Shown: positions 8,028-17,365, counted from the first letter of the stretch. The stretch: DNA of 64,000 bases from Herbidospora daliensis (GCF_001570585.1 NZ_BBXF01000001.1:1472889-1536888), one strand, 5' to 3'. Made by a program: numbers and translations. The notes: generated by a model from the sequence alone, not told the origin.

Positions 8028-9061
8028 GTGCGCGGTCCTTCCTCGATGACCTTGAACACGGCGGCGGCGCATGACGTGCCGGAGCCGAAGCCGACCATGA
8101 GCAGGTGGTCGCCGGGCTTGAGGCCGCCGGTCGCGAGCAGGTGCTCGAAGGCGATGAACTGGTCGACGGCGCCGCAGTGGCCGACGCGGCGGCCGTAGTC
8201 CCAGGTGGTCTGGTCCTCGTCGATGCCGAGCCAGGACATCTGGCCGTCGAGGTCCTCGCGGCGGCCGTGCGGCAGCGCCACCTTCGTGATGTCCGACAGG
8301 CCGATGCCAGCTTCGTCGAGGGTCTGCTCGACCTGCTGCATCATCGTCTTCTGGATGGTCAGGTGGATGCCGGTGCCCTGCTTCTTGAGCAGCCGCTGGC
8401 GGAACTCCTCGTGCCGGTCGCCGAAGCTCAGCCCGATGCCGATGGTGGCGTCCGGGGGGAAGAGCGGGTAGGCGCCGTCGTTGACCGCGTCGGCCTCGGG
8501 GATCACGGTGGCGTTCACCGACAGGAGCTGGGCCATGCCGCGGTCCTTGCCGAGCAGCAGCGCGGCGGCGGCGTCGCCGATCAGCGCGCCGGGCGTCATC
8601 CGCCAGCGGTCGACCAGCGGGGTGCCGTGGTTGTCGGAGGAGACGACCATGGCCGTCTGCCGTTCCGGCAGGGCCATCAGGTAGCTCGCCGCGAGTTCGA
8701 GCGAGCTGATCATGCCGACGCAGCCGCTGCGGATCTCGAACGCCGGCACCGGGCCGCCGAGCAGGTGCTTCTGCAGGTAGTGCTGCGGCTGCCAGCCGTT
8801 CGGGCCCTGGTGCCACACCGACGGGTAGAGCAGCAGGTCGAGTTCCTTCGGGGACGACTCGCCGTAGCGCTCGTAGGCGTCCAGGACCGCGAGCCGCGCC
8901 ATCTCGGGGGCCGGCATGTCACCGGCCACCGCGGCGCCGATCTGCCGGAACTTCTCGGCCTCGTCGGCCGGGTACCAGCCCTCGCGGACCGCGTGCTCGA
9001 CGCTCACGCTTTCCGGCACGTGAACGCCGAGGCTCCTGACGAACATGTTGGGTGTACGCAC
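8024..9061 (-). CDS. KASIII-like acyltransferase (aryl transfer), copy 1
   Basis: A 345-residue paralogue of the downstream KASIII-like enzyme. Nucleophile Cys114 lies in EIRSGCVGM; His265 is retained in VALPHGRRE; the asparagine motif of FabH is again replaced, here by GHCGAVDQ (His295, Asp300). A Cys-His-Asp arrangement is known in transferases such as CerJ. The GTG at 9061 is the only extended start, with AGGGG four bases upstream, which is a rather short spacing; an internal ATG at residue 6 is the alternative. First gene of the operon. The ~250 bases upstream hold no promoter I can assign; a short dyad GTCCG-N8-CGGAC lies at about 9088-9105. Confidence 0.88.
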   Translation of the reverse strand: MRTPNMFVRSLGVHVPESVSVEHAVREGWYPADEAEKFRQIGAAVAGDMPAPEMARLAVLDAYERYGESSPKELDLLLYPSVWHQGPNGWQPQHYLQKHLLGGPVPAFEIRSGCVGMISSLELAASYLMALPERQTAMVVSSDNHGTPLVDRWRMTPGALIGDAAAALLLGKDRGMAQLLSVNATVIPEADAVNDGAYPLFPPDATIGIGLSFGDRHEEFRQRLLKKQGTGIHLTIQKTMMQQVEQTLDEAGIGLSDITKVALPHGRREDLDGQMSWLGIDEDQTTWDYGRRVGHCGAVDQFIAFEHLLATGGLKPGDHLLMVGFGSGTSCAAAVFKVIEEGPRT

Positions 9062-9308
9062 ACGTCCCCTAACTCATGAAAGGAAGCGTCCGAATAATCG
9101 CGGACCCGGGATATCAAGCACCTCGGCCGTTCAACGAAAACGGCGGGAAATGGGCCGGCGGGCCGCCAGGGGCAACACTAGGGGCGCGCCGTCGGATAAA
9201 TCAATGTTTCTGGTCAGCGACATTCCGTTAGCCGAACCCAACAGTACGTGTTGAGTTTCGGAAATGCGTCGCCGACCTCACCGCGTGCTTTACGCGAAAT
9301 CAAACGGT

Positions 9309-9339
9309 GCCGGGCCGTCGCTTTTGGGTCGGGCCCGGC
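9309..9339 (-). terminator. Terminator hairpin of the esterase gene
   Basis: Perfect 8-base stem GCCGGGCC/GGCCCGGC with a 15-base loop, 11 bases past the esterase stop codon on the minus strand, followed by ACCGTTTGATTT. Likely an intrinsic terminator separating the esterase from the PKS operon. Confidence 0.6.
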
Positions 9340-9350
9340 GGTGGTCGTGA

Positions 9351-10667
9351 CTAGGGCACCCGCGTGCAGACGATGTTGTTCATCTTGAACTGGGCCGGAA
9401 TGGCGTTCGTCCCGGTGGCGGTGGCCGAGAAGCCGAAACTCTGGCTGGAGCCGGGGCCGATGTAGGAGTTGTGGCCGGCGTCCTTCGCGGTCACCGCGGC
9501 GCCGGTCTGGGTCACGGTGGCGTTCCAGGCACTCGTGATCGCCTGGTTGCCCGACCACGTCCAGGTGACGGTCCAGTTCTGGACGGGGGTCGCGCCGGTG
9601 TTCCTGATGACCACGCCGCCGTTGAAGGCGCCGGTCCAGGTGCCGGTGGAGTAGGTGACCTCGCAGCCGTTGCCCATCTTGAGGCCGCTGCGGATCCAGG
9701 TCGTGAAGTTCGGCCAGCTGGGGTTCAGCGTGCCGGTGCTCACGGTCTCACCGCAGTTGGCGGTGGTGCGGACGGTCTCGTTGCCGTACTGCGCGGGGTC
9801 CATGATCTGGACCATCATGTGGTCGGCGGCGGGCACCGAGATGAAGGTGGCGTTGCCGCACTGCGCCTTGATCCGGTTGAACAGCAGCACGCTCTGGCCG
9901 TGCGGCACCAGGAAGTCGGCCTGGCCGTGCAGGAACAGCAGCGGCGGGTCGGCCGAGTCGACGTAGGTCATCGGGTTGGCGGCGGCCACCGCGGCCGGGC
10001 AGGTCTGGATCGGGCAGCCGACCAGCAGCGACTCCGGCGAGGCGGGCGAGTTGTGGTCGAGGCCGCCGGTCGGCAGGTTCTGCGAGTTCATCTGCAGGAA
10101 GTCGGTCGGGCTGTAGAAGGCGAGCCCCACGTTGACCGCGCTGGAGACGCCGGTCGTGCCGACCGTGCCCTCCAGCGCCGCGACGCCGCCCGAGAAGACG
10201 GCCATCTGGGTCAGCCAGGCGCCCGACGAGTCGCCCGCGATCGCGATGCGGTTGGGGTCGATCTGGTAGGTCGCGGCGTTCGCGCGCAACCAGCGGATGG
10301 CGGCCTTGATGTCGTGCACCTGGGCCGGGAAGATCGCCTGCGCGCTGGACCGGACATTGACCCCGGCCACCGCGAAGCCCAGCGGGTTGAAGATCGCGGC
10401 GATGTCGGCCGCGCCGGGCTTGCTGTCGTCGCTCGTCCACGCCGAGCCGCTGTGCCAGATGAGCAGCGGCCTGGGCGTGATGCCCGTGGACGGCAGGTGG
10501 AGATCCAGCAGATGCCCCCTGCTACCGGCCGGCTGTGCGGGCGCGTAGGCGATGTCGGAGATCACCTGCGCGTGCGCCGGCGGCGCCAGGGCCACCGACA
10601 CGCCGAGTGTGGCCAGCATGGTCAGCGCCATGCCGACGACCGCGGCCATATGTATTCGAACTTGCAT
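9351..10667 (-). CDS. Secreted alpha/beta-hydrolase esterase with C-terminal CBM2
   Basis: A 438-residue exported enzyme. The ATG at 10667 is chosen because CCGGAG lies 7 bases upstream and a signal peptide follows directly (MQVRIHMAAVV..., cleavage near AHA-Q at ~32). The catalytic domain shows the nucleophile elbow GDSSGAW, an acid in HGQADFLVP and a His in AADHMM. The oxyanion strand reads WHSGSAW in place of the usual HGG. The C-terminal ~100 residues (from GCEVTYSTGTW to CTRVP) form a family 2 carbohydrate-binding module with conserved tryptophans and the terminal Cys pair. Probably a polysaccharide or plant-ester esterase acting outside the cell; exact substrate unknown. Single gene with its own promoter and terminator. 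Confidence 0.88.
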   Translation of the reverse strand: MQVRIHMAAVVGMALTMLATLGVSVALAPPAHAQVISDIAYAPAQPAGSRGHLLDLHLPSTGITPRPLLIWHSGSAWTSDDSKPGAADIAAIFNPLGFAVAGVNVRSSAQAIFPAQVHDIKAAIRWLRANAATYQIDPNRIAIAGDSSGAWLTQMAVFSGGVAALEGTVGTTGVSSAVNVGLAFYSPTDFLQMNSQNLPTGGLDHNSPASPESLLVGCPIQTCPAAVAAANPMTYVDSADPPLLFLHGQADFLVPHGQSVLLFNRIKAQCGNATFISVPAADHMMVQIMDPAQYGNETVRTTANCGETVSTGTLNPSWPNFTTWIRSGLKMGNGCEVTYSTGTWTGAFNGGVVIRNTGATPVQNWTVTWTWSGNQAITSAWNATVTQTGAAVTAKDAGHNSYIGPGSSQSFGFSATATGTNAIPAQFKMNNIVCTRVP

Positions 10668-11117
10668 AGTGCGACTCCGGTCGGTCGGATGATCGCCGCT
10701 CCCCCGGCAGCGACGTCCTGCACGAAGGCCGCGGCTTCCATCGATATGGGCGGGGCGACGATATGACACATAAGTCGGGATGGTCAAAAAATTCTTAACC
10801 CGTTTTTCAGAGCGGCATAAACCGGACAACCACCCTCGACCCGGTGTTAAGAAGCACAGAAGACGCGTGCGCCGCACGGGCCGTCGGATACGCACCGGCA
10901 AGGCTCTTCAAGGCCGCCGTGTACGGAATGGGACAGCCCCCCGGAAAGTAATTTCCGTTTCACCGAGGGTGAATGCGCGCGAACAAAGGCCACTTCAACG
11001 CGCCGTTCCATGAAAGTTTCACGGCCGGTCGCCCCCGGATTCAGGCGTGACAATTCTCCTAACGGGCGGTGAGTGATAATGTCCGCCGTCATGATCTCCA
11101 CGTTCCCAGGAGGACGA
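10668..11117. other. Divergent intergenic region, esterase / small secreted peptide
   Basis: No gene is supported in this 450-base stretch. It holds the esterase promoter and leader on the minus strand, an AT-rich patch (10785-10800), and on the plus strand a -10-like GATAAT (11075-11080) that could serve the small secreted peptide gene; no well-spaced -35 goes with it. I see no CebR-type TGGGAGCGCTCCCA operator. Confidence 0.5.
10758..10787 (-). promoter_or_regulatory. Probable promoter of the esterase gene
   Basis: On the minus strand TTGACC (10787-10782), an 18-base spacer and TATCGT (10763-10758) match the vegetative actinomycete consensus TTGACn-N17/18-TAnnnT. Transcription would start near 10750, giving an ~80-base leader before the ATG at 10667. 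Confidence 0.55.
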
Positions 11118-11339
11118 ATGCGAAAGGCACGCGCAGTTCTCGTCTCGGCCGTCGTGGTTCTCGGCGCCTCCTTGATGATCGGCGCCACCCCAGCCCAGGC
11201 CGACGCGCGGCTCTCCGGCGTCTTCAAGACGTCGTCCGAGTGCGAGCGGATCGGCGCCCACGGCGTCAACCAGGGCTGGTGGAACGACTATTCGTGCGTG
11301 TGGGAGGGCCGCTACCGCTACTACTTCCTCTACGCGTGA
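11118..11339 (+). CDS. Small secreted peptide of 73 residues
   Basis: The ATG at 11118 follows a near-perfect ribosome site (AGGAGGACGA). The first ~27 residues are a Sec signal peptide (basic n-region MRKAR, hydrophobic core, cleavage after AQA). The mature peptide of ~45 residues is aromatic (WW, W, RYRYYF) and contains exactly two cysteines (Cys42, Cys60), consistent with one disulfide after export. No family is recognised. It is flanked by hairpins and has no operon partner. It might be an inhibitor, bacteriocin-like or signalling peptide, but nothing in the sequence decides this. Confidence 0.8.
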   Translation: MRKARAVLVSAVVVLGASLMIGATPAQADARLSGVFKTSSECERIGAHGVNQGWWNDYSCVWEGRYRYYFLYA

Positions 11340-11360
11340 CCCCTCAGGACGACCAGTAGC

Positions 11361-11384
11361 GGCGGTGTCGGTCGGGACACCGCC
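11361..11384 (+). terminator. Terminator of the small secreted peptide gene
   Basis: A perfect 9-base stem GGCGGTGTC/GACACCGCC with a 6-base loop, 21 bases after the stop codon, followed by GTGTCACCCTGTTCTCCTGTTTTC. It may also serve the convergent ABC-F operon. Confidence 0.65.
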
Positions 11385-11492
11385 GTGTCACCCTGTTCTC
11401 CTGTTTTCGCAGGTCACTCCGGAAACCTCGTGCCGACGTCTATAAAGGACCGTTCCCATCGTCTCCGGTGAGACAATCGGCGGGCCGGCGTT

Positions 11493-13100
<1,608 letters not shown>

Positions 13101-13137
13101 GCGGCACCTCAGGGGGTCGGCGATTGGCAGAAACGGG

Positions 13138-14766
13138 CTACGGCGCGGCCGTGCCCAGCTCCGTCAGCCGTCCTTCGGCCAGCCGCAACCGGCGGTCGAC
13201 CCCGATCTCGGTGAGGAACCGCTCGTCGTGGCTGACCACCACGAACGCCCCTTCGTAGGCGGTGAGCGCGCTCTCCAGCTGGGCGACGCTGACCAGGTCG
13301 AGGTTGTTGGTCGGTTCGTCGAGCAGGAGGAGTTGGGGCGCGGGTTCGGCGTACAGGACGCAGGCAAGGGTCGCCCGCAACCGCTCACCACCCGACAACA
13401 CCCCGACCGGCAGGTGGATCCGGCTCCCCCGGAACAGGAAGCGCGCGAGCAGGTTCATACGCTGCGCCTGCGGCATGCCGGGCGCGAACGCGGCCAGGTT
13501 CTCCGCCACGGTCCGATCGAGGTCGAGCAGGTCGAGCCGCTGCGACAGGTAGGCGACCCGCCCGTCGGCCCGCCGGGTCTGCCCGCCGTCGAGCTCACCG
13601 TTGATCACCCGCAGCAGGGTGGACTTCCCGGCCCCGTTGGGCCCGGTCAGCGCGATGCGCTCCGGCCCCCGGATCGTCAGGTCGGCCCCCTCACCGGTGA
13701 ACAGGGCCCGCCCGCCGTAGTGGACCTGCATGTTCGTGCCGAGGAACACCGTGCGCCCGGCCGGAACATTGGTCCCCGGCAGCTCAAGCGTGATCTTCTG
13801 CTCGTCCCGCAGCGCCCGCCCGGCTTCGTCGAGCCGCGCCTTGGCCTGGCTCACCCGCGCGGTGTGCGTCTCGTTGGCCTTCCCGGCGGACTCCTGCGCG
13901 TTCCGCTTCATCGTCCCGGCGAAGATCTTCGGCAGCCCCGCGTTCTTGAGATTGCGCGAGGCGTTGCTCGCCCTGCGCTCGGCCCGCTCGCGGGCCTGCT
14001 GCAACTCCCGCTTCTCCCGCTTGACCTCCTGCTCCGCGTTGCGCACGTTCTTCTCGGCGACCTCCCGCGCGACCTTCACGGCCTCCTCGTACGCGGTGAA
14101 GTTCCCGCCGTAGAACTGAAGATCGCCCTGGTGCAACTCGGCGATCCGGTCCATCCGATCGAGCAGCGCCCGATCGTGGCTGACCAGCAGCAGGCACCCG
14201 CCCCACCCTTCGAGCACCTCGTAGAGCTGGTGGCGGGCGTCCAGATCGAGATTGTTGGTCGGCTCGTCGAGCAGCAGCACGTCAGGCCGCTTCAGCAACT
14301 GAGCGGCCAGCCCAAGGGACACGACCTGCCCCCCGCTGAACGTGTGCAGCGCCCGGTCGAAGGAGACGTCACCCAGCCCCAGCCGATCGAGCTGCGCCCG
14401 GGTGCGCTCCTCGATGTCCCAGTCATTGCCGATCGTGGTGAAATGCTCTTCACTGGCGTCGCCGGACTCGATGGCGTCCAGCGCCCTGATGACCGGAGCG
14501 ATGCCGAGCACCTCGGCGACGGTGAGCCCCCCGGCCAGCGGCAACGTCTGAGGCAGATACCCCAGCACTCCCCCGACCGTGACCGACCCGGCGGCCGGCG
14601 CGAGCTCCCCGGCGATCAGCCGGAGCAACGTGCTCTTCCCAGCACCGTTGGGCGCGACGAGCCCGGTCCGCCCGGCCGGGACGCTGAAGGAGAGATCCTG
14701 GAACACCGGAGTGTCGTCGGGCCAGGAGAAGGACAGGTTGGAACAGACGACGAACGCGTCGGACAT
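13138..14766 (-). CDS. ABC-F ATPase (ribosome-protection type), first gene of pair
   Basis: A 542-residue protein with two ATPase cassettes joined by a long charged linker (about 240-320, rich in Lys/Glu/Arg) and no membrane helix. First cassette Walker A APNGAGKST (38-46), signature FSGGQ, Walker B LLLDEPTNNLD; second Walker A GPNGAGKST, signature LSGGE, Walker B LLLDEPTNNLD. I chose the ATG at 14766: GAGG lies 8 bases upstream, and everything upstream reads as a structured leader, not protein. The ~250-base leader carries a promoter, a 9-codon ORF and a hairpin, implying induction by stalled translation. Two dissimilar ABC-F genes in one operon suggest antibiotic self-resistance or acquired resistance. 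Confidence 0.9.
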   Translation of the reverse strand: MSDAFVVCSNLSFSWPDDTPVFQDLSFSVPAGRTGLVAPNGAGKSTLLRLIAGELAPAAGSVTVGGVLGYLPQTLPLAGGLTVAEVLGIAPVIRALDAIESGDASEEHFTTIGNDWDIEERTRAQLDRLGLGDVSFDRALHTFSGGQVVSLGLAAQLLKRPDVLLLDEPTNNLDLDARHQLYEVLEGWGGCLLLVSHDRALLDRMDRIAELHQGDLQFYGGNFTAYEEAVKVAREVAEKNVRNAEQEVKREKRELQQARERAERRASNASRNLKNAGLPKIFAGTMKRNAQESAGKANETHTARVSQAKARLDEAGRALRDEQKITLELPGTNVPAGRTVFLGTNMQVHYGGRALFTGEGADLTIRGPERIALTGPNGAGKSTLLRVINGELDGGQTRRADGRVAYLSQRLDLLDLDRTVAENLAAFAPGMPQAQRMNLLARFLFRGSRIHLPVGVLSGGERLRATLACVLYAEPAPQLLLLDEPTNNLDLVSVAQLESALTAYEGAFVVVSHDERFLTEIGVDRRLRLAEGRLTELGTAAP

Positions 14767-14835
14767 GCGAGAAACCTCATGGGTGATCCGGGCACACGAA
14801 GGGGCGCCCGGCAGGAAACAGGGGGACGACGAGAT

Positions 14836-14874
14836 GGCCACGGCGGCTGCGCAAATGCGCGCCTGCCAGCGGCC
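14836..14874 (-). promoter_or_regulatory. Hairpin in ABC-F leader, candidate attenuator
   Basis: A strong stem formed by outer GGCC/GGCC, a GGC-rich arm against GCCTGCC and an inner GCGC-AAAT-GCGC tip. It starts 14 bases after the leader ORF stop codon and, in the transcript, is followed by CGTCGTCCCCCTGTTTCC. The position between leader ORF and ABC-F start is that of a transcription attenuator. A further weaker stem (CCGGGC...GCCCGG) precedes the ABC-F ribosome site. Confidence 0.45.
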
Positions 14875-14888
14875 GATCGGGTCCGGTC

Positions 14889-14918
14889 TCAGCCGGAGAT
14901 GTCGTCGTCTACCACCAT
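14889..14918 (-). CDS. Leader peptide ORF, MVVDDDISG
   Basis: A nine-codon ORF (Met-Val-Val-Asp-Asp-Asp-Ile-Ser-Gly-stop) with an ideal ribosome site: AGGAG seven bases before the ATG. It lies ~120 bases upstream of the first ABC-F gene, inside the predicted 5' leader, just ahead of a strong hairpin. Short leader ORFs in this position sense drug-stalled ribosomes ahead of erm, cat and ABC-F resistance genes. The coding of so few residues cannot be proved from sequence, but the combination of SD, ORF, hairpin and target gene is hard to attribute to chance. Confidence 0.5.
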   Translation of the reverse strand: MVVDDDISG

Positions 14919-15020
14919 GTCTGGTCTCCTGGTTCCTGATCACGCAGAGCTCTCGGGAGAGACGCACCGAGAGAACCTGGTCCTGCCAGCCTAAGGGCGG
15001 CTGAGGGATGAACGGCGACG

Positions 15021-15049
15021 AGTGTGCCAAAGAGCGGGAGCCCGGTCAA
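15021..15049 (-). promoter_or_regulatory. Probable promoter of the ABC-F operon
   Basis: On the minus strand TTGACC (15049-15044), a 17-base spacer and CACACT (15026-15021). The -35 is strong and the -10 modest. Transcription would begin near 15014, giving a ~250-base leader before the first ABC-F start, which contains a CTCTCGG/CCGAGAG stem (about 14953-14976), the leader ORF and the attenuator-like hairpin. Confidence 0.5.
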
Positions 15050-15535
15050 CCACGACCCCGCCCGACGCCGGGGCTCTGACACCACCGAAATCGTGATCAT
15101 GGACGCGCGCAGGGCGCCAGCAACCAGAAGGCCGCCGAGTTCGACGCTCGCACAGACTCTCCCGATGACGGGCCAAGCGACCAGCAGATCCGCCTGATGC
15201 CGAGATCGAAAGATCGGCGCAGCGGAGGGCTCTTACTGCGCGTAGATGAAAGTCATCACCCGTCTATGCGCAGTGTCGTGCGACTCGGAATCGAATCCAG
15301 AGCCAAGGGTGGCGCGTCGACAAGCTCGCTCTAACGAGGGCTCCGGAGCCGGCCGCGATCGACGCAGCGACCTTGCGGCCCACCCGAAGCTCGCCCCCGG
15401 CCAGAGCGTCGAAGCCCGAGCAGCGTGTATCTCTGGCGGTCGAATCCGCACATCAGTAAGCCGATCACCACATCGGCGAGGACATTCCTCCCGCGATCTC
15501 GTGGCCGGGATGCTTGATCGCTAAGATCCGCCACC
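15050..15535. other. Intergenic region upstream of the ABC-F operon and the peptidase-like gene
   Basis: No coding sequence is supported. An 11-base inverted repeat (CTGCGCGTAGA/TCTATGCGCAG, one G-T pair, 15236-15273) with a 16-base loop could be a terminator or operator. Around 15284-15345 the minus strand vaguely resembles a degraded tRNA (TTAGAGC, GGATTCGATTCC) but does not fold into a cloverleaf. Just upstream of the next gene, TAAGAT (15522-15527) stands 8 bases before its ATG, so that gene may have a leaderless transcript. Confidence 0.4.
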
Positions 15536-16294
15536 ATGACCTTGATCCTTAATGTCGCGACGGCCGTCTCGCTAATGGCCTCGGCGCCGGCCGGTCCGGC
15601 GGCTCTCACCAAGAATCCGCTTTACCAAGCCGGGGCCCTGCCCACGGTCACCTGCACCGAAGAGACCTACTTCGCCGAATTCGAGGCCGCGCAACGACAG
15701 GCCGAGAACGTCATGACCTGCCTGGAAAAAGCCTGGCAGCCCTTACTGGCCAAGGCGAAGATCCCCTTCAAACGCCCCAAACTCGTCATCAAGGACGGCG
15801 ACCGCGTCAAAGCGTGCGGAGTTTCCGGCACGACCTACGAGACGATGGGCATGTACTGCACGACGAACAACACGGTCTACATCTGGTCGCCGAAGAAGTC
15901 CCGGAAAGACGAACTCGACCGGCCGACCCTCCTGCTGAGCGTCGCGCGCGCCTATGCCTACCACATCCAGGAGATCACCGGAATCCGTCCCGCCGCGCAA
16001 AAGATCTTCGACAAATCATCGAAGCGCGGCAAGAAGGACCTGCGCCTCCGCCTGGAGATGCAGACCACATGCTTCACCGCAGCCTTCCTCAGCAGCGTCT
16101 GGGATTCCCTCGGATACACCGCCGAAGACCGCACCTCAGACGATTTGGTGTGGGTGCTGGTCAACATGAACCATGCGACAGCCTTCAACAACGGCAAGGC
16201 CGACAACGCCAACTACTGGGCGAAGCGGGCGCTCAAGACCCGCTCCCCCGGATCATGCAAGACGTTCTCAGCCCCGGCCAAGCGGGTCAGCTAG
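15536..16294 (+). CDS. YpfJ-like zinc metallopeptidase homologue with degenerate active site
   Basis: A 252-residue, apparently exported protein (hydrophobic N-terminus MTLILNVATAVSLMASAPAG, weak n-region) with six or so cysteines. The layout resembles the neutral zinc metallopeptidase (YpfJ) family: a central LLLSVARAYAYHIQ segment aligns with the family's HEYGHHVQ, then RLEMQTTCF with RLELQADCF, and a C-terminal SCKTF with ACNTF. At the catalytic site the family's His-Glu reads Arg138-Ala139 and the second zinc His is Tyr142, so the HExxH zinc site is lost; only His143 remains. It is therefore probably a non-catalytic binding protein or a decaying gene. The reading frame is intact. Possibly leaderless (TAAGAT 8 bases before the ATG). 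Confidence 0.65.
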   Translation: MTLILNVATAVSLMASAPAGPAALTKNPLYQAGALPTVTCTEETYFAEFEAAQRQAENVMTCLEKAWQPLLAKAKIPFKRPKLVIKDGDRVKACGVSGTTYETMGMYCTTNNTVYIWSPKKSRKDELDRPTLLLSVARAYAYHIQEITGIRPAAQKIFDKSSKRGKKDLRLRLEMQTTCFTAAFLSSVWDSLGYTAEDRTSDDLVWVLVNMNHATAFNNGKADNANYWAKRALKTRSPGSCKTFSAPAKRVS

Positions 16295-16485
16295 CCACCG
16301 TTCGCGAAGCCGCCAAGCCGCAACAACCCGGCGCACTCGTCCGCGCCGCACCCAGGTGTAAGAAGTCCAGAAAAGGACCAGAGCCCGGAAGGCAATCACC
16401 AGGCAGCACTCCTCGGAACGTCGAAAGCTTCCACGCCGTGAGAGCCGCGGCTCGAATGCCGCCGCCGCCGTTATGGTTCGAGGTC

Positions 16486-16542
16486 ATGAAACGTGCCTTA
16501 TTCGTGGCGGCGGCTGTTCTGGTGCCGGGCTGTCCACCTTGA
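16486..16542 (+). pseudogene. Truncated lipoprotein signal peptide remnant
   Basis: ATG followed by 18 codons reading MKRALFVAAAVLVPGCPP and then a stop. The sequence is a textbook lipoprotein signal (basic n-region, hydrophobic core, lipobox LVPGC) with no mature protein behind it. TATGGT (16472-16477) lies 8 bases before the ATG. Best read as the surviving 5' end of a deleted lipoprotein gene; chance occurrence cannot be excluded. Confidence 0.3.
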
Positions 16543-16701
16543 TCATGATTCCCGTCCAACAATACCTGTCTCGACGCCCTGCACGAACGGGTGATCGCCC
16601 ACCCCGTTCCCACCCGGGCGTGCGTCACCTAAACCAAAGGGCGAATACCGCGACAATGACCGGGAACCTGCGGGGAGAGTGGAAAACAATGTGAGTACTC
16701 A

Positions 16702-16893
16702 GTGAGAATTACGTTTCTAACCTATTCGACACCGCAGGAATCTCACCGCCACTTCCGCCAGGCAAAAATCCACCGAGCAGAGGGAGAAGTGACCACCTCT
16801 CTTTCCTTCAAAGACCCTGTCGATGGCGAGAGCCAGGTCATCCTTGAGGTTTACGATTCCCACGGAAGCGATTGGGACTGGCGCTGCACCTAG
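16702..16893 (+). CDS. Small hypothetical protein, low GC3 (doubtful)
   Basis: A 63-codon frame starting at GTG 16702, ending CTW-like DSHGSDWDWRCT. Only about 57 percent of third positions are G or C, far below neighbouring genes, and no good ribosome site precedes it. It may be a recently acquired or decaying gene in the eroded tRNA-proximal strip, or chance. No family recognised. Confidence 0.25.
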   Translation: MRITFLTYSTPQESHRHFRQAKIHRAEGEVTTSLSFKDPVDGESQVILEVYDSHGSDWDWRCT

Positions 16894-17236
16894 CACACAA
16901 GGCCAGCTCGAATAAGGTGCCCCTTCGGCCATAACGACACCCAGCACTCAACCAGAACCATCCGAGACAGCAACCGGTAGAAAACGCACAAACGCCAACG
17001 ACTCAAAGCGCACAATCAAAACTTGCCTTTAAAAAGACGACCGAGCGAAGCGAGCTCGACCCGAGCGAAGCGAGGCCCTGTCAGGGAGCGCGAGGGGCGA
17101 AGCCCTTCGCCTGGAGCGCAGCGACCCGGAGCGAATGCGACGCCAGGACGCGATAGCGGCCAGGGGAGCGCGAGGGGGCGACAGCCCTCTCGTATCGGAG
17201 GGTTCGGGGGGTCGTCCCCCCGTATACGGAAACGAG
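16894..17236. repeat. Gene-free strip with GAGCGAAGCGAG-type repeats next to tRNA-Ala
   Basis: No gene is supported. Two exact copies of CCGAGCGAAGCGAG (17041-17054 and 17061-17074) stand 20 bases apart, followed by degenerate relatives (GGAGCGCGAGGGGCGAAG, GGAGCGCAGCGACC, GGAGCGAATGCGACG, GGAGCGCGAGGGGGCGAC) to about 17200 and a GGGGGGTCGTCCCCCC hairpin at about 17206-17221. The pattern is of short, locally multiplied palindromic units downstream of the tRNA 3' end. Confidence 0.5.
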
Positions 17237-17283
17237 AACGGCCCGTGAAAGCCGCCCCGAAGGGGCGTCGACCACGGGCCGTT
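17237..17283 (-). terminator. Terminator of tRNA-Ala
   Basis: A perfect 11-base inverted repeat AACGGCCCGTG/CACGGGCCGTT enclosing a second hairpin (GCCCCGAAGGGGC). It starts 9 bases after the mature 3' end of the tRNA on the minus strand, so it is the likely terminator. Confidence 0.7.
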
Positions 17284-17292
17284 CCGAGTGAG

Positions 17293-17365
17293 TGGAGCTA
17301 TGGGGATTCGAACCCCAGACCCCTTCCATGCCATGGAAGTGCGCTACCAGCTGCGCTATAGCCCC
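17293..17365 (-). tRNA. tRNA-Ala (anticodon GGC)
   Basis: A complete 73-base cloverleaf without encoded CCA. Acceptor GGGGCTA/TAGCTCC contains the G3-U70 wobble that is the alanine identity element; discriminator A. Anticodon stem CTTCC/GGAAG encloses loop ATGGCAT, giving anticodon GGC (reads GCC and GCU). T-arm TGGGG-TTCGAAT-CCCCA. Followed by a strong terminator. Confidence 0.97.

Noticed and set aside
10780..11013. Small plus-strand frame in the esterase upstream region
   Set aside because: Highly basic translation (many Arg/Lys), no ribosome site, and it overlaps the predicted esterase promoter on the other strand.
15284..15345. A tRNA gene on the minus strand (TTAGAGC...GGATTCGATTCC)
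   Set aside because: Only fragments resemble D- and T-arms. The T-stem has mismatches, and neither an anticodon stem nor a matching acceptor stem forms.
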